DNA of 64,000 nt from Sesamum alatum (Eukaryota; Streptophyta; Magnoliopsida; Lamiales; Pedaliaceae): positions 13,983,866 through 14,047,865 of the forward strand of contig JACGWO010000011.1 in assembly GCA_034509735.1 (NCBI GenBank), written 5' to 3'. Shown here in pieces: positions 23,101 through 34,361 of the stretch (positions within the stretch are counted from its first letter, which is position 1; the number at the start of each line of letters is the position of its first letter). Position numbers and translations under genes: made by a program. The notes beneath the pieces were generated by a model that ran no database searches, was not told the origin of the DNA, and worked only from the letters and a program-made list of their open reading frames with translations.

Positions 23101-23356
23101 TGGAACCAAATTTTTTTTTCCTACAATCAACAAATATTTGTTGCAACAAGTTGCAAAACGACGTCGTTTCATGCAGTTTTTTCTTATAAAATATAACTAT
23201 TTTAGTAAAAATAAAATCGTAGCAAATACTCAAAACGGTGTCGTTTTGCTTGGAATACTTGCTACGGGCTAAAATTTATAGTAAAAAGCAGCATTTGCTA
23301 TGTGGTTTTTGTTGTTGCCAAAAGATTGGTAGCAAAAGACATATATTCTTGTAGTG
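20200..23356. mobile_element. CACTA-like non-autonomous transposon inside LINE A
   Basis: The right end is ATATATTCTTGTAGTG, reading CACTACAAGAATATAT inward on the minus strand, the classic CACTA terminus. The left end is worn (CAAGAAAAAAAGC). Both ends carry many copies of a CGTAGCAAA/TTTGCTACG motif in both orientations (left 20250-20600, right 23210-23340), as in CACTA subterminal repeats. LINE A sequence lies on both sides and reads across it. An internal stretch (21170-21480) is a dense run of TTTCTGCTGCAG/GAATTTCTACAGAA repeats. No transposase ORF was recognised in about 3.1 kb, so it is probably mobilised in trans or dead. Confidence 0.65.
21170..21480. repeat. irregular TTCTAC/CAGAA repeat cluster
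   Basis: Roughly fifteen copies of short, partly palindromic motifs such as GAATTTCTACAGAA, TTTCTGCTGCAG and CAGCAGAAAAAT, in both orientations. It lies inside the CACTA-like element, well away from the terminal CGTAGCAAA motifs. It could fold into many alternative hairpins. No function can be assigned. Confidence 0.6.
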
Positions 23357-25010
23357 GCTATTGGAATGTATCCAACCATTGAAATGCATGAAGCATTGCT
23401 GTGCTTGTTCATCGACCATTGTCTACAAGGTTGACTTTGTCCTTGCACATTTGTTTGGATACCCCTTCAGTTTTTTTCAGTTTTGTAGTAATTGAAAACA
23501 TTGGAATTCCTTCAACGTCATGTTCCATACATCTGCAACTCTATTGAGAAATTCCCCATGTTTGGTGAGGAAGTTGTCAAAGCGGAACATTCTTTTAGCC
23601 TGTGTCCGCTGTTTTGTCAAACCCAGCACAAGGGGTGAGTGGTCAGAAGTTCTCGGTGTGGTGCTCGAATATTGGCTATGAGGGTAGCTTGCAAGCCAGT
23701 GCGCGTCGCAATCATCCTGTCAAGCCATTTCCATAAACTACGTTCCCCGAAACTTCTATTGTGCCATGAGAAGAGTAATCTCGTGACAGATAAAGTTTGT
23801 AGTTAGGCTTTAGTGATACAGTCACAAAACTCTTCCATAGCTGTCGTGCCATCGCCCCAACTCCCCGAATTTCACTTTGATCCAGTACTGTATTAAAGTC
23901 ACCCGTCAATAGCCAATCTTCTTCCTCAAGAGAAGGCGCAAGTCTGCAGATAGAATTCCAAAGTTCCCAGCGTATGTACATGTCATTCACCCATACATGA
24001 AAGTGGCATAAATATGTTTTTCGCGTGTCCGGTTTGGTGATCCTACAGTGCACAAATTGTTCCATGACCTCCAAAATCTCAACTTGGGTGGATGAATAAT
24101 CCCATCCAACCCAAATGCGATTCCCAGGCCTGCCAACGTAATTAGAGTACCATTGCCATGTTTCCTTAAGTTTCTGTTGAATTCTACTTGCTTGAGTCAC
24201 TTTGTACCCATGGTTTTCAGTAGCTTAATAACTTGTAATCCAAATTCATGTATAAGTACCGTGACTGCATTTTTTGGTGGTCGTATTTATTTAGACCACA
24301 CACATTCCAGCTGACTATAGTAATCATGGGAAAGAGCATAGGGGTTGCATCTGTTGGGACCTCGAGTAACCTATTGCGCATCGTCTTCCAATCCGATAGA
24401 GCTTCAAAGGAGTTGTACACCACCACATCTTTTCCCCTATCGTGCATCGTTGATGAAGAGGAAAAAGGGCCACCAACTGCCTGCTTGTGAGGTGAAGCAA
24501 CAGTATTCCCTGTACCATTAGTATGCTCCCCGTCATTGTGTTTGCGAGCAACTTTCTCAACGTAGATCCTCACAGCAGGCTTCATGACTCGCATGGTTGC
24601 TAGGGCTATTGTCGGGCAGTATGTCGTCTGATGACAAATTCCGTGGCACTTACCACACCGCACTGGTAGCCGCTCGTTATTCCACTCCTACTTTACAAAT
24701 GCCTGGTTGTTCGCTAGCCATTCGCGAAAGTATCAAAACTACATGCTGGGTAAGTTTTTGTTTGAGGTCGATCAAGACACATATTCGTGTGTAATTAATT
24801 CAGGAACAAGCACAAGTGTAGAATCCTAATATAGTGTTTTGCCAATACCACTGGCCACAAGACTAAGTCCCTCATCAGTCCAGTATTCAACCGGTAGATT
24901 GCAAAGCTTGACCCATACGGGAATAGATGTGTGGGAATGCTTGTGTAGCGTCATTCCCGATTTTCATCATTGTAGGATGATCGGTTGGCCTTGAAAAAGC
25001 CACAACCCCC
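23357..25010 (-). mobile_element. LINE copy A, 5' part (ORF1 end and endonuclease)
   Basis: From right to left on the minus strand: an ORF1-like piece with PVWVKLCNLPVEYWTDEGLS (about 24840-24930, the DUF4283 type of plant LINE ORF1). Next a CCHC zinc knuckle CGKCHGICHQTTYC (about 24610-24660). Then the start of the apurinic endonuclease, MITIVSWNVCGLN (about 24290-24330), and its middle part with DWLLTGDFNTVLDQSEIRG (about 23880-23930). Frame changes separate these. It nicks target DNA to prime reverse transcription. It joins the RT half at 17714-20199. Confidence 0.8.
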
Positions 25011-27132
25011 CCTCTATTACATCCTCCATAGCCACAATCGTTTTGAAATGAAAGAAGTAGAGAAACCGGTAGATAGGGGATTTCTCGATAGAGTTGTTGA
25101 TGTATGGAGCATGAACGTCCAAGGAATTCCAATGTTTTCAGTTTGCTACAAAATTGAAAAAACTAAATGGGGTATTTAGACAGATGCGCAAGGACAAAGG
25201 AGACCTTGTAGACAATGTTCGATTGCCCACTGATTTTCTTGAACAAGCACGACAGTTGCTTCATGCATTCCCATGGTTGAATACATTTCAGTAGCTTAAG
25301 TACCTGTGTAGGAAGGTGCACAACAAAGCAGTGCAACGAGAACAAGAGATGTTGCGCCAACGAGTGAAAATGCAAACCAAACTCTCTTTTTACAAGGTGG
25401 CCGCCAAGCGAGTTCGAAGCCGCATCTACCAACTTGAGGATCGAGATGGCAATAATTTATACAACCAAACAACAATTGCTCATGACATAATCAGATTCTA
25501 CCAAAACATGCTCGGAGGATAAAGGGAACCGACACAATTGAATCTAGATTTTATGAGACCACAATTGATAGGAACATTGACGGAAACAGAAGCAGCTGCA
25601 ATGGTTGCACCAGTGACTACTGTAGAGGTCCATATGACGCTACTGGGGATAGAAGATGACAAAGTACCAGTGAGATAGGTATACGACGGCCTGCTTCAGG
25701 AATTCCTGGGCGATTGTGGGCATGAAGGTAACTACAAAAATACAACAATTCTTTGCAACTGGGTAACTACTGAAACAAATTAACGCCACACCGATAATGC
25801 TCATACCTAAAGTCAACTACCACGATCAGCCAGCGAATTCAGGCTTATCGCTTGTTGTACTGTCCTCTACAAGATTATTTTGAAAATTATGGTGGCTCCA
25901 TACAACCTTCGCTACAAAGGTTAGTTGATCCCTCACAAAATGCGTTTATCCCGAGACAAAAGATCACAGATAATATTCTTCTTGCACAAGAACTCCTTAC
26001 GGGTTATAATCAGTCCAATGCCCCGTCTCGATACGCTATGAAAATCGACTTGCGCAAGGCATATGACACCGTCGAATGGGACTTCATCCTACACGCGCTA
26101 CATCAATTCGGCTTCCACAGCACATTCATTAAATGGGTCCAAGAATGCCTCTCGAAAAGTATCCTACTCCATCAACATTAACGGTGAGCCGCAGGGATAT
26201 TTTTGAGGGACTAAAGGCTTGCAGCAAGGGGATCAACCCCGTATTTATTTGTTCTCATCATGGAGTGTCCACATGCTATTATCCAACACCATGTCCTGCA
26301 TCTTGAGAGATTTGAATTTCATTGGAAATGCAACAAGATAAATTTGTTTATGCTTAGCTTCGCCGACGACCTCCTCCTATTCTACAAAGTTGATCCGCAA
26401 TCAGTGAAATTATTATGTCACTCGCTACGCCACTTCGCTACACTCTCTGGCTTGCACACGAACTTGGAGAAAACTCAATTTTTTTATCTCCAAATCGGCT
26501 ACCTTTATGGAACATGTTGCCATTTTGGGATTTCAGATTGGCTCGTTACCAGTAAAATATTTAGGCATCCGCCTCACACAATCTAGACTAACAGTCACTC
26601 AATGTAGACCATTGTTGGAGAACATGGACCAGCAATTCGGCTCATGGGGGTTGTACTCACTTTCTTTTGCCAATCGAGTGCAATTGATCAAATCGATTTT
26701 GGACATCCCTTGCAACTTATTGGGCTGGATCTTTCATGTTACCTAAAGGGGTCATTCAAGAATTGGAGAGGAAATGCCGGACGTTTTTATGGAAAGGGAG
26801 CCACTCGATAGGCTGTTGGTAAAGTCTCTTGGGACCAAGTGTGAACTTCGGTGGAGGCCGGGGGGCTTGGCATTCAGCCACTACTACATGTTAATAGAGC
26901 CCTTATCTGCAAGCAGCTATGGGAAATTTTAAGGAATGAGCGGAACTCCGTATGGGTACAATGGCTTGGTGCCTAAAAGACTGCACCATCAAAGTCTGTG
27001 GACGATTAAACCTGTGGCGGGGAGTTGTAGCTGGCGCAAGATGATAAAACTTTGATTCATATATTGCTTCAGCCCTGGACTTCCGCATCAGTGATGGCGG
27101 GAGATTCTTCATCTGGTTGGATCCGTGGCATC
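25011..27132 (+). mobile_element. LINE copy B, reverse transcriptase region
   Basis: Plus-strand copy of the same family as LINE A, head to head with it. It begins in the endonuclease-RT linker (FLDRVVDVW) and has the RT blocks LAQELLTGYNQSNAPSRY and KIDLRKAYDTVEWDFIL (25852-26181), the catalytic SFADDLLLFYK with GLHTNLEKTQFF (26260-26586), and GIRLTQSRLTVTQCRP (26507-26746). Unlike copy A it keeps the FADD motif, but several frame changes still break the ORF. It stops at CATCTAGA (27133), where an inverted block begins, and resumes at 29311. Confidence 0.85.
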
Positions 27133-29310
27133 TAGATGTTAGAATCGGTGGCCGTGAAGTCAATCTAGTTAGGCTTATGTAACCTATTTATGACAATTCG
27201 TGGTACAAATAATTTATTATGAATAAAAGTGATGTTCAGTTACGGTATTTATACTTTGATTGTGTTCACTTACTGTTCAATAATTATAACTGTTCAATGC
27301 ACAAGCAAAGCCCACAGATCGAAAATGTTAATCCAATAAGCTAGACTGCACATAGGTTGGCGGTCATGAAACCAACTTCTTCGGATAGGTCTGAAATACT
27401 CCAAGTCAAGGACCTCGAGATTGGGTATTAGGGATCCACTTGAGACTTGCACTAAATGATTGCAGTCGCGTTTCATCGACAAGTGAGGGGATCGTCCATG
27501 CAATATTAGTAAGTTAGCCAGCTTGGTGCCGGCTGACTGAGGTGACTCGCGAGAATCGTCATATCGAAAACCTTGAGTAGGTTGGTCAGTATGACATGCA
27601 TTCCCAGTTTTGACAGTACGAGATTAGTCCTCGGACTTGAGGGACTATGGCAGTTACATGCACACCATGTCCATATCTTAGGTTTGGCAAGAGGCTACCA
27701 ACTCGAGAGACTTGGTTGCTATAAGCCCTCTCTAGTGTAGTCAAAATGTGTAGTTTGGACAGTAAGTCCCAAGACAGAATCCATCTCCTGTCAAGCGGTT
27801 GATAGTAGTGTCTCACTTATACTCGGAGACTCGTTCCCTATAAAATCTGTGGCCACAATGGCTGAACAGTGAGATAAGATCCCAGTGACCTTTCAGTGGG
27901 TGAACGAGTGTAGGCTTAAGTCAAGAATGGGTACCGACGTCCAAAATCCATACTCTAGACTAATAGCTGTGAGATAGTAGATAGAAGGACCATGCTCATA
28001 CGTATTCGAGAACCTAAATTTTCACGCCATAATTTCACCTAGTCTATAGTGCCATGAACTATTGCTAGGCGGCTACCCATGGTGACGGACGAATTCTTAT
28101 CATGGGATGATTGGATATTCGGCCAAGTCTAGTTGAAGGTGAACTGAAAGAGTCACACACAATTCATGGGAAACAGAGGAATTAATTTGAAATTAATTCT
28201 GGGAGATCGAACGATTTAATTAGATTAAAATGATTCTCTTTTAGAGGGTCAAGCCTTTAAATATTAATTGAATTGATTAGGTTTGATTCATAAATTAGAT
28301 TTATGAATTGAGGGAATGGGCTATTTTCGTCTTTAAGTAGGATACTAGTGTGAAATATTATTTTTGGGCTTAAGTATTTATTTGATATTTACTATAAGCC
28401 CATTATGAATTATTGGACTATTTAAATGGGATTTAAAAGTCAATTCCTTAAATCCCATCAAAGGATGGAGGACGAGATCGAATCTAGGGGCTAGATGAGA
28501 TGAACGGCTAGGATTAAGTTTGACTTAATCAAAGCCTAGGTTGACTAGGATTTGACTAGGTCAAAGTCCTAGTTGATTGTGGTGTGCCTCTTTGGAAGAG
28601 GTTGAGTAGGATTAGGAAAATACTCTTCCTTATAAATACTCAAGCACCCACACAACGCACATGACTCTCTACAACTCTCTCATCTCTCTCTTTCTCTCTC
28701 TCACACACACCCCTAGCCACCGCCCCCTCTATCTCACTCGACCATCACCCTCTCACCACCTCAAAAGAGGTTGTTCTCTTGTCTTTGATACAAGGGAACA
28801 CACGAACAATCGATCACGTTAACTACTAGCGTTTGGTCGATTGGTTCTCCCTTTTCTCTTGATCTCTTGCTAGTACGAGGGAATCAAGATCCGGTGAATT
28901 GCGTGTACGATTTAGAAGATTCCTACGTTGGGATCTAGGTGGTAACTCGGGGAACAACGTATGTAGTCGAACGAAGAAGTCTACAACATGAAAGTACGCT
29001 TGTAGCATTTTCTTTCGTTCCAACCCTATAGTCTCTATGAATCTTGCATGCTACTTTTATTTCATTCATGAGATACACCGAACGCCCGAGAGAAGCAAGG
29101 GAACACCCCTTGATCGGTTCTTTAATTTTCATCGCTTTATGCATGTTTACGTTTTGTTATATTTTAATGCATCAGGTTTCCGCACACGCCCGTCCTGTTG
29201 GCTAGTTCCAACTCCCATTTCGAATCACCTCATGAAGCAGCACTTCTCCTGTAATCCAGTAATTTTCGGCCCTTGGGGATATTTGTCCAGCAAGACTCCC
29301 TCTAGTGCCC
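27133..29310. other. inverted block inside LINE B
   Basis: The block starts at CATCTAGA in LINE B and ends at CCCTCTAGTG. The LINE sequence expected right after 27132 is found instead in reverse orientation at 29187-29310. Flipping the block restores the LINE A order (CTAGAGGGAGTCTTGCTGG and onward). It also contains the LTR-like sequence 27137-29186. About 150 bp of LINE present in copy A (near 18150-18295) is missing here. Confidence 0.6.
27137..29186 (+). mobile_element. long solo-LTR-like sequence (about 2 kb)
   Basis: Starts TGTTAGAATCGG and ends TTTCCGCACA (TG...CA). A TATA box (CCTTATAAATACTC, about 28627-28640) is followed by a CT-rich leader (TCTCTCTTTCTCTCTCTCAC), as expected for the U3/R border of a long LTR. 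No gag, pol or primer site is present, and no target duplication is visible, because the right flank is rearranged. Open frames inside have no motif. Its length would suit a Copia element of SIRE/Maximus type, but that is a guess. Confidence 0.4.
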
Positions 29311-29880
29311 TGCCATGGGCTATTGACAAGACCTCTAAAAATACCCCGAAACTCCTTTATCCAAATGGCTAGCAATCTAACACAAACTCTCAACCATAGA
29401 TAAGCCTTGGCTATCAAATCAAAATGGGGAATGTGTGTTGTGTTCTGAGGGAGTGCCGAAGACTCACAATCATCTCTTCTTTCAGTGTAGCTTCTTGCAC
29501 GATGTTTAGTGAAGTGCAAGTGAGACGCCAAATTACAATGGCCATATGCAGATTGGGATATTGGAATCCACTGGGCGACACGACGGTGGCGGGGAAAGCA
29601 CCCACTTAATGCATCATACCACCATATGCTAGCTAGTCTTGTCTACCACATATGGGCTGAGCGCAATGCACGGAGGTTCAAGGGAGAGCAAAAAGACTCG
29701 AAGGCAGTAGCGGAAATAGTGATTGCACGGCTGAAGGATAGGCTACTCGGCCACAAGAAGGACAATGTGGCTATGGTGATAGTTTTTTTCGCGTGTAGGG
29801 GATACCTTGGCTCACTACCTGATTGTCGTTTGTATAGATGATGGTGATTACACCAAAGGGATACTTGTACATATCGATTC
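29311..29880 (+). mobile_element. LINE copy B, 3' end
   Basis: Plus-strand continuation of LINE B. A segment homologous to copy A near 17920-18160 is followed by the frame 29626-29841, with LVYHIWAERNARRFKGEQ, the usual C-terminal region of plant LINE ORF2. The stretch 29780-29880, with GATGGTGATTACACC and a T-rich end, probably is the 3' UTR; copy A lacks it. No clear poly(A) tail or target duplication was seen. Confidence 0.75.
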
Positions 29881-30143
29881 TTTTTAATAATATTTACCTT
29901 TACCCAAAGTGAATTTGGTTAAATCTTGTTAAATTAAGTGGGAGTCCAAACATGTGGGTAGGCTTGGTATCACCAAGAATTTCCAGCCTAAGCCCAGGTA
30001 ACATTGCTGGGAAGTGCCTGATGGTCCTGGCTCTCTTTTGGTATAAGATTAAGACAAATATTTTTTTTTGGAACGGTGATTATATAACTATATTATTATT
30101 TCAATAAATTGAATAAGATATCAGTTAAATTAATATACCAATA

Positions 30144-30427
30144 CTAATGTGTGTGGCACGCCCAAATGTGTGTGCAATTAATTTAGAATTTAAATAATAA
30201 TAATAATTATTACTTTTTCAAAATATATTTTTTAATTAAATAAATAAAAAATAGTAAAAAAAAAATAGAAGTTGTGGGAAGTTATTGAGAGAAGAGTGGG
30301 GAAAGAAAGAGAGAATTGGATGTTGAGAAAAAAAATATTAAAATAATTTAAAAAAATAAAAAAAAATGGCAGACCAAAAAAAATTGAGACACCAAATAAT
30401 TGCTCTTCAATTATAATAAGGTATAGA
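30144..30427 (-). mobile_element. non-autonomous Helitron-like element
   Basis: On the minus strand it starts at 30427 with TCTATACCTTATTATAAT, preceded by a host A, and ends with a hairpin-like GCACACACATTTGGGCGTGCC followed by ATTAG and a host T near 30144. Its body is AT-rich and non-coding; the 91-codon frame inside is just A/T-rich hydrophobic sequence. Confidence 0.5.
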
Positions 30428-30550
30428 TAATTAAGAATAAAAAAGATATATAAACTCACATAAAGTGAGACAAATATCGATACGTCTTTGATGGGATTCG
30501 AAACCATGATCTCAAACTTATTAATTGAATATCAATCTTAATCATTAAAT
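30428..30550 (-). repeat. possible tRNA-derived SINE fragment
   Basis: On the minus strand, near 30490, GGTTTCGAATCCC resembles a Pol III B box. About 35 nt upstream AATGATTAAGATTG is a weak A-box-like match. No poly(A) tail or target duplication was found, so this may be only a fragment. Confidence 0.25.
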
Positions 30551-31040
30551 TAAGACATCAAATATAAATTAAGATAAGTATTTCAATAAGACTAATTTTC
30601 CTTAATGCTCAATCTAAACTACGGCATAGTTCGTTTTAATATATAAGAAATAATTATAAATCATTCATCTAAATATTAATTAATAATTCGATGCATTATA
30701 TAATTATAACTATCAAACTACAACTAAAATAAAACAATAAATTTAAAAAACAAACATAAAAGAAAAGAATTGTCTATATATATTCTCTCTCTAATTATTA
30801 CTTGCCTCGTATACAACTTCCATTGTTCACTCTTCTAACTTGACCCTATCTTTGTTGGGAACGACCTCAACATTTCTAATTTTAATTGTGATTTTAAGAT
30901 ATTTCTTACCTACGTGTTGATACCTAGACCAGATGATTCGAACTACTGGAAGACCTCGAAAATTGATCGAGTTCCTCGCCTAAGGAAATGATCTCATTTC
31001 ATTGGTTAATCCACAAATACAAATTAAAATATACAACTTT
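30551..31040. other. spacer, no gene recognised
   Basis: AT-rich sequence without a usable open frame. The part near 30850-31000 is less AT-rich and may be internal sequence of the Tat-type LTR remnant that follows, but no motif supports this. Confidence 0.4.
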
Positions 31041-31571
31041 CACTTCAATAATTCCATAAAAATAAAAAAAATAAAAAACCTTCACTCCTGATTCGGGTTA
31101 GTCACTCGACCTCAGGCGTAGTTAAACGTGTGATCTCCTGGAATCCTCTGTGAGCTCGATCTTAGTAATTTGTCCCAGACAATGAGGTCTCTGAGAAGAG
31201 AGCAAACGTGAGGCTAGTCGGGATGGTTCCCGGCGAAAATCCTCCGATGCCTAAGTCAGAATGTGTTCGAGATAGAGACAATCGATCAAGAGTAGTTAAA
31301 GCTGTAATAAATTCACATACCAGTAATAAATAAGAATGTCAGTTATTTATAGGGCCACGTGTATGGATTTATCTGGTCCACGTGGCGTAATCCTGATAAT
31401 TTTTCGCTGGAAGATCGACGGCTCTTAATAGGTCTACGTCGCCGGGTCGCCAGTCTGGGTCAAGTCCAAGATACTCGAACCCGACTCAAAAGTGCGTGAA
31501 TCTTGGTGACATTAGCATAATTTCGGCCCTCTTCAAGGATATTTTGGGTAACGGTGAGATAACCCCCATCA
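31041..31571 (-). mobile_element. Tat-type LTR remnant
   Basis: On the minus strand it starts TGATGGGGGTTATCTCACC (31571 leftwards; TGATGG also opens the LTRs of elements 1 and 2). It has a TATA box CCCTATAAATAACTGAC near 31340-31357 and then GACTTAGGCATCGGAGG followed by CGCCGGGAACC near 31225-31255. That last motif recurs in the R/U5 part of many Tat-lineage LTRs, as I recall them. ACTTCAATAATT occurs at both margins (about 31041-31053 and 31572-31583) and could mark the insertion, though it is longer than a normal 5-bp duplication. No coding domain is attached. Confidence 0.45.
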
Positions 31572-31583
31572 ACTTCAATAATT

Positions 31584-31616
31584 GATATGTAAATTAAGCC
31601 ATAAAGAAATTAAGAA

Positions 31617-31651
<35 letters not shown>

Positions 31652-33583
31652 AATTTGTTTGTTTATTTATAACTTGCTTAACATATTTCAGGGTTTCTAG
31701 TTGCAGAATGTGTCTGTCTCTAAGAGCAGGTGAATTAACATCATCATGTTCCGCTAATTTAGGCCATGTTTGTAAGGTTTCTAGACCTCAGCAAAATTTT
31801 CTCTAGTCAATTTACTAAACTATTACCTCCGAGGATTTCGGCTGCTTAAAAGTGCGTGTCATACGTATTAACCTAAAATAATCGAGAAAATACTATATAT
31901 CTTTCTATATCAGAGAGGGTGTTGACATCAGATGATCCAACATTCACAACTCATGTAAATATAAATTTGTATGAATCGATTGATACGAACATAAATTAGA
32001 GGACATGCATCTCAATTCGAGCAGGGAGATTGCTCTAGAAATAGAGGAAGAAAACTAGAATATTTATGCAATTTTCTTCTTTTTTTACACTGTTTCATGC
32101 AATCGTGCTACGTACATAGGCTCATCTATACTCCCATCTGTCGGATTAGGGGATGGTGGAATTCATCCATTTCTTAGAAACAACTAAAAACCGCCATAAG
32201 GGTTGGTCTTTAGGAAAATAATTAAATAAACTCGAAATGGGCCAAATCATTTTGGGCCTAAAATATTTGTCAGCTGGGCTTGACCCTATCAACAATCATC
32301 GAATTTTTCAGCCGAGAGATGGTTGAGACAATAGTAATGACTTAACTACTAGTTTCGAGTATTGATCAAAAGATTTTTCATGAATTAAAATTTTTATGAA
32401 CTTATTCAACATTAGCTGTAAAGTTAAGACGTTCAAGTTGGTAGAATCTTACAATAAACCCACTCGAAGAAACTCATTTGACAAGGAGTATCCCAATCGA
32501 ATTAGCGGATAGAGAGTAGAAGCTCCCAGTCTTCAACCCGTCTGCGTGTGTGTGTGAGAGAGAGAGAAAGAGAATTATTTCACGCACATACTAAAGGTTC
32601 GCACATGATACCTTTCATAAAAAAATTCTTATGCTTGAACCGTTAAGCTGACTGTTAGAAACAAAAAAGAGAGAATTGGTTGTGTTAAGGAGGTACACAA
32701 ATTTCATGTGAATTACATTTTTTTGGCAATAAATTCATTAACAAAACTCATGTGATGTTCTTTCCATTTTCCCCTAATTTGATGGGCTCATATGATGTCA
32801 ATTAATACATAAGTAGCGGTCACATGGCCAAGTTGCTACCCTATTTATTACAGGCAAATATTTGTCCACTCCAAAGATTTGCTTTCCATAACTCAGCCAA
32901 AGATCTAACCAAAGAAGAATGAATTAAATGTGAATTATAAATTGAATAAAATTAAAATCCCTTCAGAGGTTTAAATATATAAAATAAAGATTGCCGTACA
33001 AGGAAATCCAGAACTGTACAACAAGATAAAAAAGACTGATGTTAAAATTAACCTAAAGATTTGGCAGAATGATAAAAGCCCGTTACGTTCACATGTGTGG
33101 GGTCGATCTATCTATAAAAAGAATTTTGTTTTTGAACCCTATAATACACAAAAAAAAATTTCTAGCCAACAACAACCACGAATCGTGAGCTGAAACTATG
33201 GTCTGGAGCCTAGTTAACTTGAAACCCGTGAGGAAAAAACCAATAAATTTGGAGACAATTTATGCAATAAATTTGTATTTTGTTTGAGTGTAAAATTAAT
33301 TCAATTTAAAAATATGATTTGGTAGCCAATTAATTATTAGTCTCCGTACCGACCGGTTTAAAACCCTTGTAATTAAGATTATCTTCCCTTTAATTAGTGA
33401 ACTATGTCCATAATTTATAAAAGCATAATTTTGACTTAATTAGCTAATCTATAATTGTTTGTTCTAGATCCACGCTATCTTTGTCCAAATCAAATACTAT
33501 ATTGTATAAAAAAAATAAAAAATCAAAACTTCATCAATCTCAAATCCATTTAAATTAAAAAATATCAATTCAACATTAAGGCG
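31584..33583. other. spacer with microsatellites
   Basis: No gene found. It holds an (AT)n microsatellite at about 31619-31648 and a TG/AG repeat at about 32547-32573. The remaining sequence is AT-rich, without a recognisable element end or coding motif. Confidence 0.5.
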
Positions 33584-34106
33584 AATTCTAACCCAAATTG
33601 GGGGAAAATTTTATTTTTGGTCCCATATTTCAGGACTTTTATTTTATTTGGTCTCATTTGTTGCATTTGTCTCACATTTAATCTCATTTGTTCAAAATTT
33701 TCTCAAATTTGGTCCCAAACAACATTTTCCGTCAAATTGTTAACTGAGCCGTCACAAGTGGCATAGTCTTGCCCCAATAACAAACTTGACGGCTCCGTTA
33801 ACAATTTGACGGAAAATGCTGTTTGAGACCAAATTTGAGAAAAAATTGAACTAATGGGACTAAATGTGAGACAAATGCAACAAATAAAACCAAATAAAAA
33901 AAATACCCTAAGATATGGGATCAAAAAAGCAATTTTCCCCCCAAAATTGGGACGAATCTGAACCAATTAAATGACAAGTGCAATGCACTTGTGGCGTGAT
34001 TGGTGTACAGTTTAGGAAAAATAACCAATCATATACAAGTGAATCACACTTACTCTGTAATTGATTTAGTTCGACCAAATCTTGTTTCGGTACTAAGAAT
34101 TTTCCT
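33584..34106 (+). repeat. direct repeat flanking PR-1, left copy (split by a MITE)
   Basis: The parts 33584-33600 and 33941-34106 together align with 34900-35075 downstream of the PR-1 gene. Shared landmarks in order: AATTCTAAC, CAATGCACTTG/CAATACACTTG, GTACAGTT, GACCAATCA or AACCAATCA, TCACATTTACT/TCACACTTACT, ATTGATTT, TTCGGTA and AGAATTTT. The MITE 33601-33940 lies inside this copy. A third, more worn copy lies near 51430-51885. Confidence 0.6.
33601..33940. mobile_element. foldback MITE, Mutator-like (340 bp)
   Basis: Nearly complete palindrome: the left arm starts GGGGAAAATTTTATTTTTGG and the right arm ends AAAAAAGCAATTTTCCCC, with paired inner segments such as TCCGTCAAATTGTTAAC and GTTAACAATTTGACGGA around a loop of about 45 nt. 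Flanking 9-bp repeats CCCAAATTG (33592-33600) and CCAAAATTG (33941-33949) differ at one base. The 9-bp length points to a Mutator-like origin. A transcript through it would form a long hairpin. Confidence 0.7.
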
Positions 34107-34180
34107 GACATTAAAAAAACCAAATAAATTATCATAATTAACAAAAAGAACCCAAGAGTAGTTTGCTCCGGCTGAATACA

Positions 34181-34295
34181 TTGACCCGCACAAGATGTGG
34201 CAATCATTATCGAACATGGGTGCCACCCCATAGTTGACACTTTAAACTCCTTAATTTCAACTACTTTATGCTCCCTTCTTATATATATTTATTAC
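34181..34295 (+). promoter_or_regulatory. putative PR-1 promoter (W box and TATA)
   Basis: A TATA-like TTATATATATTTA lies at about 34279-34291, some 70 nt before the PR-1 start codon. TTGACC at 34181-34186 is a W-box core (the WRKY binding site common in PR-1 promoters), and a second TTGAC core lies near 34234. These are short motifs and could occur by chance. An out-of-frame ATG at 34346 lies between the likely transcription start and the main ATG. Confidence 0.4.
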
Positions 34296-34361
34296 ATTTG
34301 CAACATCAACTTTAGCTAAACACTACAGCTACTTACTAAAATTCCATGTCCGAAAGCATAA

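Noticed and set aside
29202..29531. 109-codon minus-strand ORF
   Set aside because: Crosses the junction between an inverted LINE fragment (minus) and normal LINE sequence (plus), so it is a chance fusion; only its C-terminal part (29202-29310) is LINE protein.
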